Of a DNA stretch of 64,000 bases, positions 26,347 to 34,673 are shown piece after piece (within the stretch, counting starts at the first letter, position 1; every line of letters starts with the position of its first letter). The DNA is from Streptomyces hokutonensis (GTDB taxonomy: Bacteria > Actinomycetota > Actinomycetes > Streptomycetales > Streptomycetaceae). The translations under genes were made by a program, and so were the position numbers. The stretch is taken from the NCBI RefSeq assembly GCF_000376565.1, contig NZ_BARG01000052.1, forward strand, positions 62,001 through 126,000. Direction: 5' to 3'. The notes beneath the pieces are model-generated. The model was not told the origin of the DNA and ran no database searches. It saw nothing but the letters and a program-made list of their open reading frames with translations.

Positions 26347-26783
26347 AGTCGCTCCGCAAGGCGGTCGAGGAGGGGGAGGGCGGACGCCAGCGCCACGCGC
26401 TCCGCGTCGGTGAACCCGTCGAGGACGACGGCGAGGCGCTGCACCGACTCCGAGCGCCGCTCGGCCAGCATCGCGCGGCCCTCGTCCGTGATCGCCAGGA
26501 TGCTCCGCCGCCGGTCCGCGGCATCGGGGCTGCGGACGACGAGCCCGCGCTGTTCGAGCAGCGCGAGCGTGCTCGCCATCGCCTGCGGGCGTACCCGCTC
26601 CAGTTCGGCGAGGGACGTCGGCGACTCCGACCCCTCACGCGCGAGCCGGGCCAGCACCGAGACTCCGGAGAGCGACACGTCCCCCACGGCGTGCGCCTGA
26701 CGCAGCCGCCGGGTCACCCGCCCCACCGCGAGCCGTAGATCGGACGCGAGCCGGGCAGTGTCGTTCGGACTGTCCACCTTCAT
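26343..26783 (-). CDS. MarR-family regulator of the adjacent efflux pump
   Basis: A 146-aa winged-helix protein. The recognition helix region (LAELERVRPQAMASTLALLE) and the wing (SPDAADRRRSILAITDEG) match MarR. I start it at ATG 26783, just after the TTACTAAC half-site. No ribosome site is visible, so the message may be leaderless; the frame is open upstream to 26825. It is co-transcribed with the MFS pump and divergent from a PfkB kinase. A perfect inverted repeat in the 72-bp gap is the likely operator. Confidence 0.9.
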   Translation of the reverse strand: MKVDSPNDTARLASDLRLAVGRVTRRLRQAHAVGDVSLSGVSVLARLAREGSESPTSLAELERVRPQAMASTLALLEQRGLVVRSPDAADRRRSILAITDEGRAMLAERRSESVQRLAVVLDGFTDAERVALASALPLLDRLAERL

Positions 26784-26785
26784 GG

Positions 26786-26835
26786 TTACTAACACTAGAT
26801 TTATCAGCCTGGACTGCTCAACCAATTGTTAGTAA
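26786..26835. promoter_or_regulatory. Inverted repeat between MarR and PfkB genes
   Basis: TTACTAAC (26786-26793) and GTTAGTAA (26828-26835) form a perfect 8-bp inverted repeat across 34 bp, in an unusually AT-rich patch for this genome. One arm touches the MarR start codon and the other lies just upstream of the PfkB ribosome site. This placement would let MarR control both directions. Binding is inferred. Confidence 0.55.
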
Positions 26836-26855
26836 ATGGCGCGAGGAGGTCACTG

Positions 26856-27767
26856 ATGGTGAGAGAGCGTCCCGCAGGACTGTTCGTCGGACTGTGCACC
26901 CTCGATGTCATCCAGCTCGTGGACCACGCGCCGGGTGCCAACGAGAAACTCACCGCCCGGGACCAGGTGGTCGCCGCCGGCGGCCCGGCGGCGAACGCGG
27001 CCGCGACCTTCGCCCACCTCGGCGGCACGGCCACGCTGCTGACGGCAATCGGCAGCCACCCGCTGGGAGTTGGGGCGACTGCAGACCTGCACGCACTAGG
27101 CGTGACGGTCACCGACCTCGCCGCCGACTCGACGCAACCGCCCGCCGTGTCCTCCGTCCTGGTGACCGCCTCCACCGGCGAACGCGCAGTAGCCTCCACC
27201 AACGCGACACGCCACCGGCTCACCCCGCCCGACGACCTCGACACGCTGGTCGCGGCCTGCGACATCGTCGAGTTCGACGGCCACCACATGGAACTGGCCG
27301 TGGCCGCGGCCCGCGCCGCGCGTACCGCCGGCCGTACGACGGTCTTCGACGGCGGCAGCTGGAAGCCCGGCACAGAGGACCTGCTCCCGTTCATCGACGT
27401 GGCCGTCTGCTCCTCCGACTTCCGCCCACCCGGCACGCACACACCGGCGGAGACGTTGGGGTTCCTTCGGGAACACGGGGTCGTCTGGTCGGCAGTCACC
27501 GGAGGGGCGAACCCCATCATGTGGGCGGCCCCGGACGCCGAAGGCACCCTGCACGTGCCCCCGGTCAGGGTGGCCGACACCCTGGGCGCGGGCGATGTCC
27601 TGCACGGTGCCCTGGCCCATCACCTCGCACTCCAGGACCGCCTGACCTCGGAGGGCTTCGCCGAGGCGCTGCGCACGGCGGCCGCCGTGGCCTCGCGGGC
27701 AGCCGGCTCGTTCGGTACGCGCGAGTGGATGGGGAGGGGCGACCCGGGCCGGCACGCCCGGACCTGA
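26856..27767 (+). CDS. PfkB-family carbohydrate kinase
   Basis: A 303-aa ribokinase-like kinase. The first PfkB signature is GGPAANAAATFAHLGG (about residues 42-57). The second is ADTLGAGDVLHGAL, whose Asp is the catalytic base in GAGD. ATG 26856 has GAGGAGG 6 nt upstream. It may phosphorylate a sugar or nucleoside. It diverges from a MarR/MFS operon, and no dedicated sugar transporter is adjacent, so the substrate remains open. Confidence 0.9.
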   Translation: MVRERPAGLFVGLCTLDVIQLVDHAPGANEKLTARDQVVAAGGPAANAAATFAHLGGTATLLTAIGSHPLGVGATADLHALGVTVTDLAADSTQPPAVSSVLVTASTGERAVASTNATRHRLTPPDDLDTLVAACDIVEFDGHHMELAVAAARAARTAGRTTVFDGGSWKPGTEDLLPFIDVAVCSSDFRPPGTHTPAETLGFLREHGVVWSAVTGGANPIMWAAPDAEGTLHVPPVRVADTLGAGDVLHGALAHHLALQDRLTSEGFAEALRTAAAVASRAAGSFGTREWMGRGDPGRHART

Positions 27768-27820
27768 GAAGATCATCAGGAACGTACGGGTCACCGGGCC
27801 GTACCAACTCAGGGGGAAAC

Positions 27821-28015
27821 ATGATCATTGTGCTGCTGCTCGGCGTCCTCGTGCTCGTCATCGGCGGGTGCGCCTGTGTGGTGTGGGCCGAGCGCGGTGG
27901 GCCCCGTTGGGCGCGCGCCGTCGCGACCGTGACCCTCACCGTCAGTGAACTGCTGCGCAGCTCCCGGAAGAACCGCCGGCGGGGCCTGAATCGGAGCAGC
28001 CAGGACGACGACTAG
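27821..28015 (+). CDS. Small membrane protein of unknown function
   Basis: A 64-aa frame with AGGGGGAA immediately before ATG 27821 and normal high-GC codon use. Residues 2-22 form one hydrophobic helix rich in Leu/Val. The remainder is basic (RSSRKNRRRG) and ends in an acidic SQDDD tail, so the C-terminus is probably cytoplasmic. It follows the PfkB gene by 53 bp. I do not recognise a family. Confidence 0.6.
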   Translation: MIIVLLLGVLVLVIGGCACVVWAERGGPRWARAVATVTLTVSELLRSSRKNRRRGLNRSSQDDD

Positions 28016-28031
28016 CAGGGCCGGGCCGCCG

Positions 28032-28043
28032 CGGCACGTGCCG
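28032..28043. promoter_or_regulatory. CACGTG-centred palindrome before the cytokinin-dehydrogenase-like gene
   Basis: CGGCACGTGCCG is a perfect 12-bp palindrome in the 132-bp gap upstream of the flavoenzyme. A -10-like TAGACT occurs at 28097-28102 without a clear -35. The palindrome may be an operator, though short GC palindromes also arise by chance in this genome. Confidence 0.25.
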
Positions 28044-28147
28044 AACCGGTCGGGGAACGCGCCGCGACGGAACCCTGTTCCGAACCCCAACGTGCCTAGA
28101 CTGAGCCGTCGTTGATCGTTTCACCCGGACGGTCTCAGGAGGACCAC

Positions 28148-29614
28148 ATGCCCCGCACCCCGACCCGACGCACCGCTCTGCGCGGCCTGGCCGTCGCCTC
28201 GGCCGCGGTCATCGGCTTCGACCCCTTCACCCGGAGCTGGGCGGTGACCGACTCCGGCGGACCGCTCAGCGGCGTCCCGCGCCTGGACGGGACGCTGCTC
28301 ACCGACGACGCCTCGCTCGCCGCCGACGCGGACGACTTCGGGCACATCGTGCACCGCAGACCGGCGGCGGTGCTGCGGCCCGGGTCCGTGCGGGACGTCG
28401 TCGCGATGGTGCGGTTCTGCAATCTGCACGGAATCCGCGTGGCGCCGCGCGGACAGGGGCACGGCACGAACGGGCAGGCGCAGGTGGAGGGCGGGCTCAT
28501 CATCGAGACCGGGCCGCTCGCCTCCATCGGGCCCGTAGAGGTGGGTAGTTCACGGGTCACGGTCGGGGCGGGCGCGAAGTGGAGCGACGTCGCCAAGGCC
28601 ACCCTCGCCCACGGTCTGACCCCGCCCGTTTTCACCGACTACCTCGAACTCTCCGTCGGCGGCACCCTGTCCGTCGGCGGCCTGGGCGGCCAGACCCACC
28701 GGCACGGCGCACAGGTGGACAACGTCCTGGAGCTCGAAGTCGTCACCGGCGCCGGGGAGTTGCTCCGCTGTTCCCCCACCCGGCACCCCGACCTGTTCCA
28801 CGCCGTGCTCGCCGGACTCGGGCAGTGCGCCGTGATCGTCGCCGCCACCCTGCGCCTGGTGCGCGCCCCGGAGACCGTACGGCACTACCTCCTGCCCTAC
28901 GCCGACCTGCGCACCTTCCTCGACGACCAGCGCCTCCTCGCCACCGAGGGCCGGTTCGCCTACCTCGAGGGCCAGGTCGGCGCGGACACCGCCGGAGCCT
29001 TCGACCAGTTCACCATCGAGGCCGTCGCCTACGGACCGCCCGTGGGAGACACCCCCGACGACGCCACGCTCCTGCGCGGACTGCGCCACACCGCGTCCGG
29101 CGTCCAGATCACCGACCTCGGCTACTACGACTTCCTCGACCGGCTCGCCCCCTCCGTCGCCGCCCTGAAGGCAGCGGGCCTGTGGGCCTACGCCCACCCC
29201 TGGCTCAACCTCCTGCTGCCCGGCCGCAGCACCGCCGACCTCGCCGCCACCCTCCTCGACGCGCTCACCCCGGCCGACCTGGGACCGGGCGTCGTCCTCC
29301 TCTACCCGCTGCTGCGCGAGCGCCTCCACACCCCGTTGCTGCGGACGCCCGACGACCCGGTGCCATACCTCTTCGCCGTCCTGCGCACCACGCCACCTGA
29401 GGACACGGCCACGGTGCAGCGCCTGCTGAATGCCAACCGTTCCGCCTACGACACGGTCGGCGCGGTCGGCGGCACGCAGTACCCGGTCGGCTCGATCCCC
29501 TTCCGACACGCCGACTGGAGACGGCACTTCGGACCGGTGTGGCACCGGTTCGCCGAGGCCAGGAGGACGTACGACCCGAAGGGGGTCCTGGTACCGGGGC
29601 AGGGGATTTTCTGA
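28148..29614 (+). CDS. Tat-exported FAD oxidoreductase, cytokinin-dehydrogenase-like
   Basis: A 488-aa flavoprotein. The N-terminus carries a twin-arginine signal (RRTALRG then a hydrophobic run). The FAD domain of the VAO/BBE type follows, with RGQGHGTNGQAQ, where His105 should bind FAD covalently as in cytokinin dehydrogenases (GHS...NGQ). The C-terminal domain shows two CKX-like signatures, AHPWLNLLLPG and YDPKGVLVPGQGIF. Characterised members oxidatively cleave the side chain of cytokinins to adenine. AGGAGG lies just before ATG 28148. It ends 7 bp from a convergent LAL gene. CKX activity is a strong family inference but unproven. Confidence 0.82.
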   Translation: MPRTPTRRTALRGLAVASAAVIGFDPFTRSWAVTDSGGPLSGVPRLDGTLLTDDASLAADADDFGHIVHRRPAAVLRPGSVRDVVAMVRFCNLHGIRVAPRGQGHGTNGQAQVEGGLIIETGPLASIGPVEVGSSRVTVGAGAKWSDVAKATLAHGLTPPVFTDYLELSVGGTLSVGGLGGQTHRHGAQVDNVLELEVVTGAGELLRCSPTRHPDLFHAVLAGLGQCAVIVAATLRLVRAPETVRHYLLPYADLRTFLDDQRLLATEGRFAYLEGQVGADTAGAFDQFTIEAVAYGPPVGDTPDDATLLRGLRHTASGVQITDLGYYDFLDRLAPSVAALKAAGLWAYAHPWLNLLLPGRSTADLAATLLDALTPADLGPGVVLLYPLLRERLHTPLLRTPDDPVPYLFAVLRTTPPEDTATVQRLLNANRSAYDTVGAVGGTQYPVGSIPFRHADWRRHFGPVWHRFAEARRTYDPKGVLVPGQGIF

Positions 29615-29621
29615 TGTCGTC

Positions 29622-32387
29622 CTAGTCGGGCGGCAGGTCCGCGAGCGCGTCGCGCAGTGCGGCGCGGGAGGCCACGCCCAGCTTCGGGAACAGCTGGCGG
29701 AGGTGGGCGGCGACGGTGCGGGGGGAGAGGAAGAGGCGTTCCGCGATCTGTTTGTTGGTGAGGCCGGCCGCCGCGAGGAGGGCGATCTCCCGTTGCTGCG
29801 GTGTCAGTGACGACGGTCCGGTGACACCGGAAGACCCGACGGACAGGCCGGTCGCCCGCAGCTCGTTGCCCGTCCTGGCCGTCCAGGGGCGGGCGCCGAG
29901 CCGTTCGAACGTGTCGATCGCGTCGGCGAGTCGGGTGCGCGCCTCTGTCGTGGACTTCACCCGGCGGAGGCGTTCGCCGTAGGCGAGGCGGACCCGGGCC
30001 AACTCGAAGGGCCAGCGGTCCGTGCCGGGTACCGCGAGGGCCTCCTCGAACAGGCCGATCGCTTCGTGGTCGACGGCGGCGATGGCCTCCGACGCCTTCA
30101 CCAGCAGGGCGAGCCGTGGCGAGATCGCGGCGATGCCGGCCTCGCGCGCAGCCGTCGCGTGGGCCGTCGCCTCCGAGGCCCGGCCCGTTCGGACCGCCGC
30201 CTCGACGAGATCCATGACGACGAGCAGGGCGGGCGGAACGTGCGAGGCGAGTTCCCCGGCGCGGCTGATGGCGCACGCGTGCCGGTAGGCGTCCTCGAAC
30301 CGACCCCTGCCGAGCGCGGCGAGCGCCCTCGCGTGCGAGGCGCACGACAGATAGGAACCCACCCCGCGCGGTGTCGCCCAGAGGGTCATCTCGTCCGTCA
30401 GGGCCCGGGTGGCGGCCTCGTCGCCCCGGGCGGCGGCGACCAGCGCCCGCTGGTACAGGAACTCCGTCGACAGGAGCTGATAGCTGTTGGCTTCCCCCAG
30501 GTCACGGCCCTGCGCGGCCTGCGCCTCCAGTTCGTCCCACTCGCCGGCCGCGAAATGGTCCCGGCCCAGGTACACCAGCCCCTGGATCTCCACGGTGAGC
30601 GAGCTGTTGTCCCGCCCGTCGCGCAGCACCCGGCGCAGCGCCGTGCGGCACGCCGGGAGCCGGTCCACGTACAGGGAGGTCATGGCGATCCGGATGACCC
30701 GGACCGGGTCGGCCTCCCGGTCGAGCGAGGCGATCGCTTCGTCGAGCTTCCCCAGCGCGGCCGACCCCGTCCGGGCCGGGTCGGCCATGGTGTTGACGGT
30801 CAGGGCCAGCTGGTCCGGGATTTCTGGTTTCAGCAGGCCGAGCGCCCGGTGCAGCGGCTTCCAGAACTCCGTGCGCTGACTGCTCTGGCACAGCCAGGCC
30901 AGGGTGTACAGCGCGTCGATCATGGTCGGGTCGGCGGCGTCGTACGGCTGGTGCTGCATGTCGATCGCGCCGACGAGCAGCCGGTGCGCGGTGTCCAGGT
31001 CGCCCTCACCGCTGAGGAGGATGTGGTGCGCCGCCGCGACGGCCGCGACCAGCGGGCCCGCCCGTCCGCCGTCGGCCAGCCGGGCCTCCTCCAGCAGGCG
31101 GGGCACATCACGCAGATCACCGGTCAGGTCCGCGCCGAGGTAGGCCGCCTCGGCGATCCGGCGGCTGCGCTCGTAGCCGCGCGGGCTCAGCTCGGCGGCA
31201 CGCAGCAGCGCGGCGATGGCACCGCCCGCGTCGCCCCGCCGCACGGTGTCGCGTGCCACCGTCTCCAGCAGACTCGCGACGTCCTCGGCGGGCTCGACGG
31301 TGGCATGGGCGAGGTGCCAGGCGCGCCGCTCGGGGCGGTCGGCGCTCAACTCCGCCAGGGCGCGGTGCACTTCGCGGCGCTGCTCGCTGGTGGAGAGCTC
31401 CACGACGGCGGAGCGGGTCAGGGGATGGCGGAACGCCAGCCGTCCGGTGACCTGGTCCACGTAGACGAGTCCCGCCCGTTCCGCGTCGGCCAGGTCGTCC
31501 ATGCCGGTCCCCGCGGTGAGAACGGCGAGATCACCGGTGCCGTCCAGGACCGCGTACAGCAGGAGCAGCCGGGTCGCGGCCGGCAGCGCCTCGACCCGGG
31601 ACGCGAATACGGCCTGGAGCCGGCGGCTCAGCGGCAGCAGTTCGGGTACGTCGGCTCCGGAGCGCTGGGCGCCACTGAGCGCCACCGGCAGCTCGAGCAG
31701 GGCCAGCGGGTTGCCCTGCGCCTCCGCCAGAAGACGGTCCCGCACACGCGGGGCGAGGGAGGGGGAACGGGCCTCGATCAACGCCGCCGCGGCCGTCGTG
31801 TCGAGCGGCTGTACGTGGTGGTGGGGCACCCCGCCGCGCTCGAAGAACGTGCCTTCCCCCGACCGGTAGGCGCCGAGGAAGCCGACCCGGCTGCCGCCAA
31901 GACGACGTGCGACGAAGCCCAGCACCACGGCGCTGGCCCGGTCCAGCCACGGGAGATCGTCGACGATCACCAGCAACGGCCGCTCCACCGCCGCCTGGAC
32001 GAGCAGCGTCAGCGCCGCGTTCGACACCAGCAGCTGATCGGACGGCGCGCCCCGGTCCAGGCCCAGCGCTACGTTCAGGGCGGTGCGGTACGGGTCGGGC
32101 AGCCCGTCGAGCCCGGCCAGCAGCGGCTGAAGGACCTGGTGGAGACCCGCGAAACTCATCGTGCTCTCGAACTCCACACCGGCGGCCCGCACGACCCGCG
32201 CACCCGTGCCGCGTGCCTGTCCGGCCGCCGCGTCCAGCAGCACCGTCTTGCCGACCCCGGCGTCCCCGGACAGCAGCAGCGCCCTGCCGGAGACCATGGC
32301 CTCCTCGACGAACCCCCGGACCAGCCCGAGATCGTGATCGCGCCCGACCAGAGGCTCGGCCGGACCCGCCGGCGAAGACCCGTCCAT
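29622..32387 (-). CDS. Large ATP-binding LuxR-family (LAL) transcriptional regulator
   Basis: A 921-aa regulator. The N-terminal AAA/STAND ATPase has Walker A GDAGVGKT (about residues 42-49) and Walker B LLVIVDDLPWLD. A long helical, TPR-like middle follows, then a C-terminal LuxR helix-turn-helix (LTNKQIAERLFLSPRTVAAH). LALs typically activate antibiotic or sugar-utilisation gene clusters. It is the third gene of a leftward run starting with a flavin monooxygenase and an SDR (46-bp gap), so it may be a pathway-specific activator of these flavoenzymes. Confidence 0.94.
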   Translation of the reverse strand: MDGSSPAGPAEPLVGRDHDLGLVRGFVEEAMVSGRALLLSGDAGVGKTVLLDAAAGQARGTGARVVRAAGVEFESTMSFAGLHQVLQPLLAGLDGLPDPYRTALNVALGLDRGAPSDQLLVSNAALTLLVQAAVERPLLVIVDDLPWLDRASAVVLGFVARRLGGSRVGFLGAYRSGEGTFFERGGVPHHHVQPLDTTAAAALIEARSPSLAPRVRDRLLAEAQGNPLALLELPVALSGAQRSGADVPELLPLSRRLQAVFASRVEALPAATRLLLLYAVLDGTGDLAVLTAGTGMDDLADAERAGLVYVDQVTGRLAFRHPLTRSAVVELSTSEQRREVHRALAELSADRPERRAWHLAHATVEPAEDVASLLETVARDTVRRGDAGGAIAALLRAAELSPRGYERSRRIAEAAYLGADLTGDLRDVPRLLEEARLADGGRAGPLVAAVAAAHHILLSGEGDLDTAHRLLVGAIDMQHQPYDAADPTMIDALYTLAWLCQSSQRTEFWKPLHRALGLLKPEIPDQLALTVNTMADPARTGSAALGKLDEAIASLDREADPVRVIRIAMTSLYVDRLPACRTALRRVLRDGRDNSSLTVEIQGLVYLGRDHFAAGEWDELEAQAAQGRDLGEANSYQLLSTEFLYQRALVAAARGDEAATRALTDEMTLWATPRGVGSYLSCASHARALAALGRGRFEDAYRHACAISRAGELASHVPPALLVVMDLVEAAVRTGRASEATAHATAAREAGIAAISPRLALLVKASEAIAAVDHEAIGLFEEALAVPGTDRWPFELARVRLAYGERLRRVKSTTEARTRLADAIDTFERLGARPWTARTGNELRATGLSVGSSGVTGPSSLTPQQREIALLAAAGLTNKQIAERLFLSPRTVAAHLRQLFPKLGVASRAALRDALADLPPD

Positions 32388-32433
32388 CCCCTGCTCCCTT
32401 CCGACCTCGGAACTCTACGACCGACTGCCACTG

Positions 32434-33216
32434 TCACCGCATGAACGAGCCGCCGTTGACGTCGAGTGTGGCACCCGTGATGTATCCGGAGTCGTCCCCC
32501 GCCAGATGACCCACCAGCGCCGCCACCTCGTCGGGCCGCCCGAACCGGCCCACGGGGATCCGGTCGGCGGCCCGCCGCAGCGCCTCGGCGGGCAACTCGT
32601 CCATGACGGGCGTCCGTACGGCCGCAGGAGCGACGGCGTTGACGGTGACGCCGTGGGGCGCGAGCTCCTGGGCGAAGACCTTGGTCAGCACCAGCACACC
32701 CGCCTTCGCCGCGGCGTAGTGAGGCCCGGCGACCAGCCCGCCCTGCTGCCCGGCCAGCGACGCGAGGTTGATCACCCGGCCCCAGCCGCGCTCCCGCATC
32801 GGCGGCGCGCACAGCCGGGTGAGGACGAGGACGCTGCGCAGGTTCGTGGCCATGAGGGCGTCCCACTCGTCGAGTTCGACGTCCCACACCGAACCGGGCG
32901 CCGTCCGCGCCGCGTTGTTGACCAGCACATCGGGGCTGTGCCACGCCGAGGACACCGCGCGCACCGCGTCCCGTGTCTCCTCGGGGTCGCCGACATCGGC
33001 GCGCACCGCCATGGCGGAGTCCCCGTCGGGGTCCAGCGCCTTGGCCAGAGCCCGTGCGCCGGAGTCGTCCCGGTCCAGCAGCGCCACCCGCAGGCCGAGC
33101 CGGTGCAGTTCGGTGGCGATCGAGGCGCCGATGCCACGCGCGGCACCGGTGATCAGGGCCACCCTGCGTTCCGCCGTCGGTCGGATCGGGTCTGTCGAGG
33201 GTCGGGGTGCGGCCAC
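32434..33216 (-). CDS. Short-chain dehydrogenase/reductase (FabG-like)
   Basis: A 260-aa classical SDR. It shows the cofactor motif TGAARGIG, the NNAA structural motif, catalytic Ser in NLASLAG and the YAAAK active-site pair. The C-terminal GYITGATLDVNGG block is complete. Asp-rich sequence after beta-2 (LLDRDD) favours NAD(H). GTG 33216 has AAGGAG about 9 nt upstream. It lies between a flavin monooxygenase and a LAL regulator on the same strand, suggesting it oxidises or reduces the monooxygenase product. Substrate is unknown. Confidence 0.92.
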   Translation of the reverse strand: MAAPRPSTDPIRPTAERRVALITGAARGIGASIATELHRLGLRVALLDRDDSGARALAKALDPDGDSAMAVRADVGDPEETRDAVRAVSSAWHSPDVLVNNAARTAPGSVWDVELDEWDALMATNLRSVLVLTRLCAPPMRERGWGRVINLASLAGQQGGLVAGPHYAAAKAGVLVLTKVFAQELAPHGVTVNAVAPAAVRTPVMDELPAEALRRAADRIPVGRFGRPDEVAALVGHLAGDDSGYITGATLDVNGGSFMR

Positions 33217-33264
33217 CGGTCGGGTCTCCTTGGTTGCTCGGGTCGGTCGACGTCGGTACGGGAT

Positions 33265-34467
33265 TCAGACGACGTCGGTGTGGGGGAGGGAGCGGCCGAG
33301 CAGGACGCGGCCGTAGAGCTCCCGGCTGGTTTCGACGCTCAGCGCCGCGTGCCGCGAGGCCGTCCCGATGTCGCGCCAGGCGCGCTGGAGCGGTGAGTCG
33401 TCGGAGAAGCTGCTCGCCCCGGCCGTGTCCAGCAGGAGGCTGACGGCCTCGCGGGCGCAGCGCATCGCGTGGCTGCCGTCCATCCGCAGGCGGGCCCTGG
33501 TCTCCAGGTCGGGGCGCCGTCCGGCGCGCGCGGCCTCGTCGATCTCGTCGGCGGCGCGCCGCAGGTGCAGCGCGGCCGTGTCGATCAAGGTGGCGGCCTG
33601 GGCGACGTTCAGCTGGTGCGGGGCGGCTTCCGCCGTCAGGGCGTGCAGAGGTGACACCGACCGTTTTCCTCCCGCGAGGTCCCGGACGACGCGTTCGAGC
33701 GCGCCGCGGGCGATGCCGACGCCGGTGCCGACCAGCGGCAGGTTGATGGACAGGGGGAAGATGACCCGGGCCTCGCCCGGATGCCGTCGGATGCCGATGC
33801 CTTCGGCGATCTCGGCGAAGGACACGAACTGCTCGTCAGGGACGAAGAGTTGACTTGCCACGGCCGTCCGACTCCCGGTGCCCCGCATGCCTGCCATGTG
33901 CCAGGTGTCCGCCACCGTGAGCGCGGCCGCCGGGACGAGGGCGAGCCCGCGTTCCGGCCCGCCGCGGTCCTCGCGGACGATGCCCAGCAGCACCCAGGAC
34001 GCCTGGTCGATGCCGGAGATCCACGGCCACCGCCCGTCGAGTTCGAGCCCGCCTGTTACCGCCGTGACCGAACCGGAGGGATTGGCGGCCCCGCAGAGCA
34101 CGGCGTCCGGATCGGACTTCCAGATCGCGGTGCGGACCTCGTCGGGCAGTTGCGAGGCGAACAGCGCGGCGCCGTACACGATGCCGACGAGCCATGAGCT
34201 CGACGCGCAGCCGGTCGCCAGCTCGGCGCACACGTCGACGGCGGTGCGCACACCGGCGCCGAGGCCGCCGTAGCGGCGCGGTGTCCCCATGGTGAAGAGC
34301 CCGGCCTCGCGGAGCGCCTCCGCGCTCGGTTCGGCCAATGTGCGCTCGCGCTCGGTCCGTTCGGCGTGGGCCGCGACGACCGGCGTCAAGTCCCTTGCCA
34401 CCCGCACGAGTTGTGCCTCGGTGGTGCTGGCCCGGGGTAAGAGGTCCCGGCTGTTCGGGTCTGTCAT
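33265..34467 (-). CDS. Acyl-CoA-dehydrogenase-fold flavin monooxygenase (HsaA/HpaB-like oxygenase)
   Basis: A 400-aa protein of the group D flavin monooxygenase type. The helical N-terminus contains the GTPRRYGGLGAG segment, a beta domain with WPWISGIDQASWVLLG, and a C-terminal helical bundle with an Acyl-CoA_dh_2-like GASSFSDDSPLQRAWRDI block. Such enzymes use reduced flavin from a separate reductase to hydroxylate aromatic rings or oxidise related substrates. No dedicated flavin reductase is next door, so one encoded elsewhere would be needed. It heads a three-gene operon and faces a second flavin monooxygenase. Confidence 0.85.
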   Translation of the reverse strand: MTDPNSRDLLPRASTTEAQLVRVARDLTPVVAAHAERTERERTLAEPSAEALREAGLFTMGTPRRYGGLGAGVRTAVDVCAELATGCASSSWLVGIVYGAALFASQLPDEVRTAIWKSDPDAVLCGAANPSGSVTAVTGGLELDGRWPWISGIDQASWVLLGIVREDRGGPERGLALVPAAALTVADTWHMAGMRGTGSRTAVASQLFVPDEQFVSFAEIAEGIGIRRHPGEARVIFPLSINLPLVGTGVGIARGALERVVRDLAGGKRSVSPLHALTAEAAPHQLNVAQAATLIDTAALHLRRAADEIDEAARAGRRPDLETRARLRMDGSHAMRCAREAVSLLLDTAGASSFSDDSPLQRAWRDIGTASRHAALSVETSRELYGRVLLGRSLPHTDVV

Positions 34468-34492
34468 CGGGGTTCCTCTCTGGGATTTGATC

Positions 34493-34506
34493 CACCACGG
34501 GTGGTG
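34493..34506. promoter_or_regulatory. Palindrome between divergent flavin monooxygenases
   Basis: CACCAC-GG-GTGGTG is a perfect 6-bp-arm palindrome, 25 bp upstream of the leftward monooxygenase start, in a 206-bp divergent gap. It is a candidate operator for shared control of both flavoenzymes, perhaps by the LAL regulator of the same operon. That role is inferred. Confidence 0.45.
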
Positions 34507-34673
34507 CCGTTCCTGGCGGGATCACGCCGTCGCGCAACGCGGTCAGCTTACCTGGAGATGATCCCTCCGGATATGGTGATGATGAGGGGACGGGCCGCCC
34601 CCGGCCCTGCCCGGCTCCCTGAACGGCCAAGAGTCCAGGGCGAGTTGGCACAGTGGAGCGCAAGGGAGAACAT

